Part shown: positions 12,417 to 14,407 of the stretch, piece after piece
Layout: each line of letters opens with the position of its first letter
Numbering within the stretch: position 1 is the first letter of the stretch
NCBI GenBank assembly: GCA_017438085.1
Contig: JAFRWH010000133.1
Location: forward strand, 1 to 14,407
DNA: 14,407 nucleotides
DNA from: Bacillota bacterium
GTDB lineage: Bacteria; Bacillota_A; Clostridia; Peptostreptococcales; Anaerovoracaceae
Direction: 5' to 3'
The notes under the pieces: generated by a model
Told to the model about the DNA's origin: nothing
What the model saw: the letters and a program-made list of their open reading frames with translations, nothing else
Databases searched by the model: none
Program-made: the position numbers and the translations under genes

Positions 12417-13634
12417 ATGCTGAACGAAAACGAAAAAATATATATAGTTCGCTGCGGCGAGACTGCTCTGAAAGGACAGAATAAGTCCTATTTCGAGCGC
12501 ATGCTGGTCCAGCGCATCAAAAAAGTTATGAGAGCAGAGGAGGGCGTAAAGGTCGAAAGAGTAGACGGCCTGATTTTCGTGCGTACTCCTCTCGACAAGC
12601 CCCAGGATCTGATACTCAGAAAGATCGGCATGGTCTTCGGCGTGGATTCCATCAGTCCTGCCAGGGAAATAGATATCAATGGACTCACCGCTGAGGAAGC
12701 CATAGATGAGATCGGGAAGACTGCCGCAGCCTACGCTCAGCAGCTGATCGACGAAAAAGGAATAAAGACCTTCAAAATAGATTCAAGGCGCGCGGACAAA
12801 ATGTTTCCGATAGAATCTCCGATGATCTCCAGAAGAGTCGGAGCCTATGTCCTTAAGGGCTGCAAGGTCCTGAAAGTGGACGTTCACGAACCCGATGCGG
12901 TGCTCTTTATAAATGTCAGAAGGGGTCTGGCCTATGTTTACGAGACCAAGATCTCCGGCTACGGCGGACTGCCTCTTGGCACCAACGGCAAAGGGCTGGT
13001 GCTCCTTTCCGGCGGCATAGATTCACCCGTGGCGGCATTTCTGATGGCCCACAGAGGCATGTACATAGAAGCTGTCCATTTCCACAGCTTCCCCTACACC
13101 TCCGAGAGAGCGTGGGAGAAGGTGAAGGAGCTGGCCTCCATACTGGCAACGTACTGCGACCGCATACGCATACACAGCATAAATCTGCTGCCCATACAGG
13201 AGCAGATCGTTCAGCACTGTCCTGAAGAAGAGACCACCATACTGGTGCGCCGCTTCATGATGAAGATTGCAGAAAGAGTGGCAAAGGAATCCGATGCCAT
13301 GATGCTCATCACCGGCGAGAGCCTGGGACAGGTGGCCAGCCAGACTGCGGAATCCCTTGTGGTGACCGATGCGGCGGTATCGCTCCCCGTGATGAGGCCT
13401 CTGATAGCCATGGATAAGACTGAGATCATCCGCATCGCCAGGGAGATAGGTACCTTTGAGACATCCATACAGCCCTACGAGGACTGCTGCACCGTGTTCC
13501 TGCCCAAGCATCCTGTTACCAAGCCCAAGCTGGAACGCATCGAATTCTCCGAAAGCAAGCTTGACTGCGAGGCGCTGATCGCAGCTGCGATAGAGGCGCA
13601 GGAGATCGAGACCGTGTATTCGCAGGAGTACTAG
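12417..13634 (+). CDS. thiI: tRNA 4-thiouridine synthetase ThiI (short form without rhodanese domain)
   Basis: A 405-residue protein. It begins KIYIVRCGETALKGQNKSYFE (7-27), the ThiI N-terminal ferredoxin-like signature. A THUMP domain follows (about 60-165, with FKIDSRRADKMFP at 119-131). The PP-loop ATP site is LLSGGIDSPVAAF (196-208), and the segment EDCCTVFLPKHPVTKP (355-370) carries the cysteine pair at the place of E. coli Cys344. ThiI adenylates U8 of tRNA and inserts sulfur to give 4-thiouridine. The C-terminal rhodanese domain of the 482-residue E. coli enzyme is absent, as in Bacillus, where sulfur comes from a dedicated desulfurase; the gene just upstream fits that part. A role in thiamine thiazole synthesis is less likely for the short form. 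Only GAGAG precedes the ATG, a weak ribosome binding site. Confidence 0.95.
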   Translation: MLNENEKIYIVRCGETALKGQNKSYFERMLVQRIKKVMRAEEGVKVERVDGLIFVRTPLDKPQDLILRKIGMVFGVDSISPAREIDINGLTAEEAIDEIGKTAAAYAQQLIDEKGIKTFKIDSRRADKMFPIESPMISRRVGAYVLKGCKVLKVDVHEPDAVLFINVRRGLAYVYETKISGYGGLPLGTNGKGLVLLSGGIDSPVAAFLMAHRGMYIEAVHFHSFPYTSERAWEKVKELASILATYCDRIRIHSINLLPIQEQIVQHCPEEETTILVRRFMMKIAERVAKESDAMMLITGESLGQVASQTAESLVVTDAAVSLPVMRPLIAMDKTEIIRIAREIGTFETSIQPYEDCCTVFLPKHPVTKPKLERIEFSESKLDCEALIAAAIEAQEIETVYSQEY

Positions 13635-13649
13635 AGGTCGAAAGGAAAA

Positions 13650-14407
13650 ATGTCGGAAGTAACGGAAGATAAAATATCTCTGAATTTTCATATATCGCGG
13701 GAGCGCTGCAGAGCATGTGGTGTCTGTCAGGCAGCCTGCCCGGCAAAGGCCATAAGCATGGCTTCGGGCAAAGCTTCCATAGACCCGGAACTCTGCGATT
13801 CCTGCGGAAAATGCATATCCAAGTGCCGTTTCGGCGCCGTGGAAAGGGAGCCTGTCATCCTGGAAGAGATCGATTCCACCAACCGCTGGCTCAAGGATGC
13901 CGTGCTTAAAGGCGCTCCGGACGGAATGGTTGTAATAGCTCGTAAGCAGAGCAGCGGAAGAGGGCGCTTCGACCGTTCCTTCAGTTCACCCGAAGGCGGA
14001 CTGTACTACTCCCAGCTTAAGAGGAACTTCCCCGGAGGGGAGGATATGGTGAAGATCACCCAGCTGGTGGCAGTGGCTGTCAGAAGGGCCATCATAGAAA
14101 GCGCGGGCATCGCTCCGGATATAAAATGGATCAACGATCTTTATGTCCGGGGGAGGAAGATCTGCGGGATACTCTGCGAATCCGTAAGCATAGGGTCCGA
14201 TAATCATATAATCGTGGGCATTGGGGTAAACGTCAACACAGTGCTTGAAGATTATCCCGAAGAACTGAGGGATAAGATCGGATCCCTTGCCATGATAAAG
14301 GGCGAAAAGCTTGACATAGATGCAGTTGCAGGGGCATTGACCCGTCAGCTGGACAAGCTTCTGGTCCGCCCGAGAAAACTTGAAAACGAATACTCTGCGG
14401 AGTATCG
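13650..14407 (+). CDS. 2[4Fe-4S] ferredoxin domain fused to biotin-protein ligase catalytic domain (partial, 3' end outside window)
   Basis: The frame is open for 252 codons to the window edge. AAAGGA (13641-13646) precedes ATG 13650, which lies 15 bases after the thiI stop, so the two are probably co-transcribed. Residues 17-62 hold two ferredoxin motifs: CRACGVCQAACP (Cys 20, 23, 26, 30) and CDSCGKCISKC (Cys 49, 52, 55, 59), enough for two [4Fe-4S] clusters. From residue 70 the same frame is a BirA/LplA-fold ligase: EEIDSTNRWL (72-81), the biotinyl-AMP loop SSGRGRFDRSFSSPEGGLYYS (101-121, Arg106 aligning with E. coli Arg118), KWINDLYVRGRKICGILCE with the catalytic-type Lys, and GIGVNVN. The helix-turn-helix of class II BirA is absent; the ferredoxin takes its place. 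Reaction expected: ATP-dependent biotinylation of carboxylase carrier domains. What the clusters do is unknown. I checked the join at 13855-13880 and see no stop or frameshift. Confidence 0.88.
   Translation, partial: MSEVTEDKISLNFHISRERCRACGVCQAACPAKAISMASGKASIDPELCDSCGKCISKCRFGAVEREPVILEEIDSTNRWLKDAVLKGAPDGMVVIARKQSSGRGRFDRSFSSPEGGLYYSQLKRNFPGGEDMVKITQLVAVAVRRAIIESAGIAPDIKWINDLYVRGRKICGILCESVSIGSDNHIIVGIGVNVNTVLEDYPEELRDKIGSLAMIKGEKLDIDAVAGALTRQLDKLLVRPRKLENEYSAEY

Noticed and set aside
13023..13691. 222-codon minus-strand ORF opposite thiI
   Set aside because: Antisense shadow of the ThiI catalytic domain without recognisable motifs.
13715..13909. 64-codon plus-strand ORF at the right end
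   Set aside because: Out of frame with the ferredoxin-biotin ligase, whose motifs fully account for this stretch.

Overview
The window looks like the chromosome of an anaerobic low- to mid-GC Gram-positive bacterium, most likely one of the Clostridia. The basis is strong AGGAGG ribosome binding sites, frequent ATA/AGA/AGG codons, a membrane-anchored RNase Y, a ThiI without a rhodanese domain beside its own cysteine desulfurase, VanZ and DUF4367-type proteins, and clostridial-style ferredoxin motifs. The genus cannot be fixed from the sequence alone. I see no tRNA, rRNA, CRISPR array, transposase or phage gene.

Left part (1-2830): the last 15 codons of what is probably an ECF-type sigma factor overlap the start of a one-pass membrane DUF4367-type protein, which is probably its anti-sigma partner. 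Two small unrecognised secreted proteins and a VanZ-family membrane protein follow, then a doubtful 45-codon ORF and a strong intrinsic terminator. From about position 390 the base composition turns AT-rich. This looks like a variable cell-envelope cassette joined to a GC-richer start.

Middle part (2830-8850): a small nitroreductase with its own promoter and terminator; then rarA (replication-fork AAA+ ATPase) with a gene that fuses a free-methionine-sulfoxide-reductase-type GAF domain to a chorismate-mutase-like domain. On the minus strand lies a two-gene unit, a MinD-like ATPase and a YdcF-family membrane protein, ending in a terminator that overlaps the ydcF stop codon. Divergent from it, maf and radC form a plus-strand pair, and the maf promoter suggests a leaderless mRNA.

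Right part (8850-14407): a small conserved-looking hypothetical protein, rny (RNase Y), a rho-independent terminator, a NifS-like cysteine desulfurase, a 240-bp intergenic region with hairpins and promoter-like boxes, and thiI. Desulfurase and ThiI together would make 4-thiouridine in tRNA. Fifteen bases after thiI begins an ORF that runs off the window. It encodes two ferredoxin-type CxxCxxCxxxC motifs fused in frame to a biotin-protein ligase catalytic domain. This 8-Cys ferredoxin/BirA fusion is the most unusual item here; the fRMsr/chorismate-mutase fusion is second.
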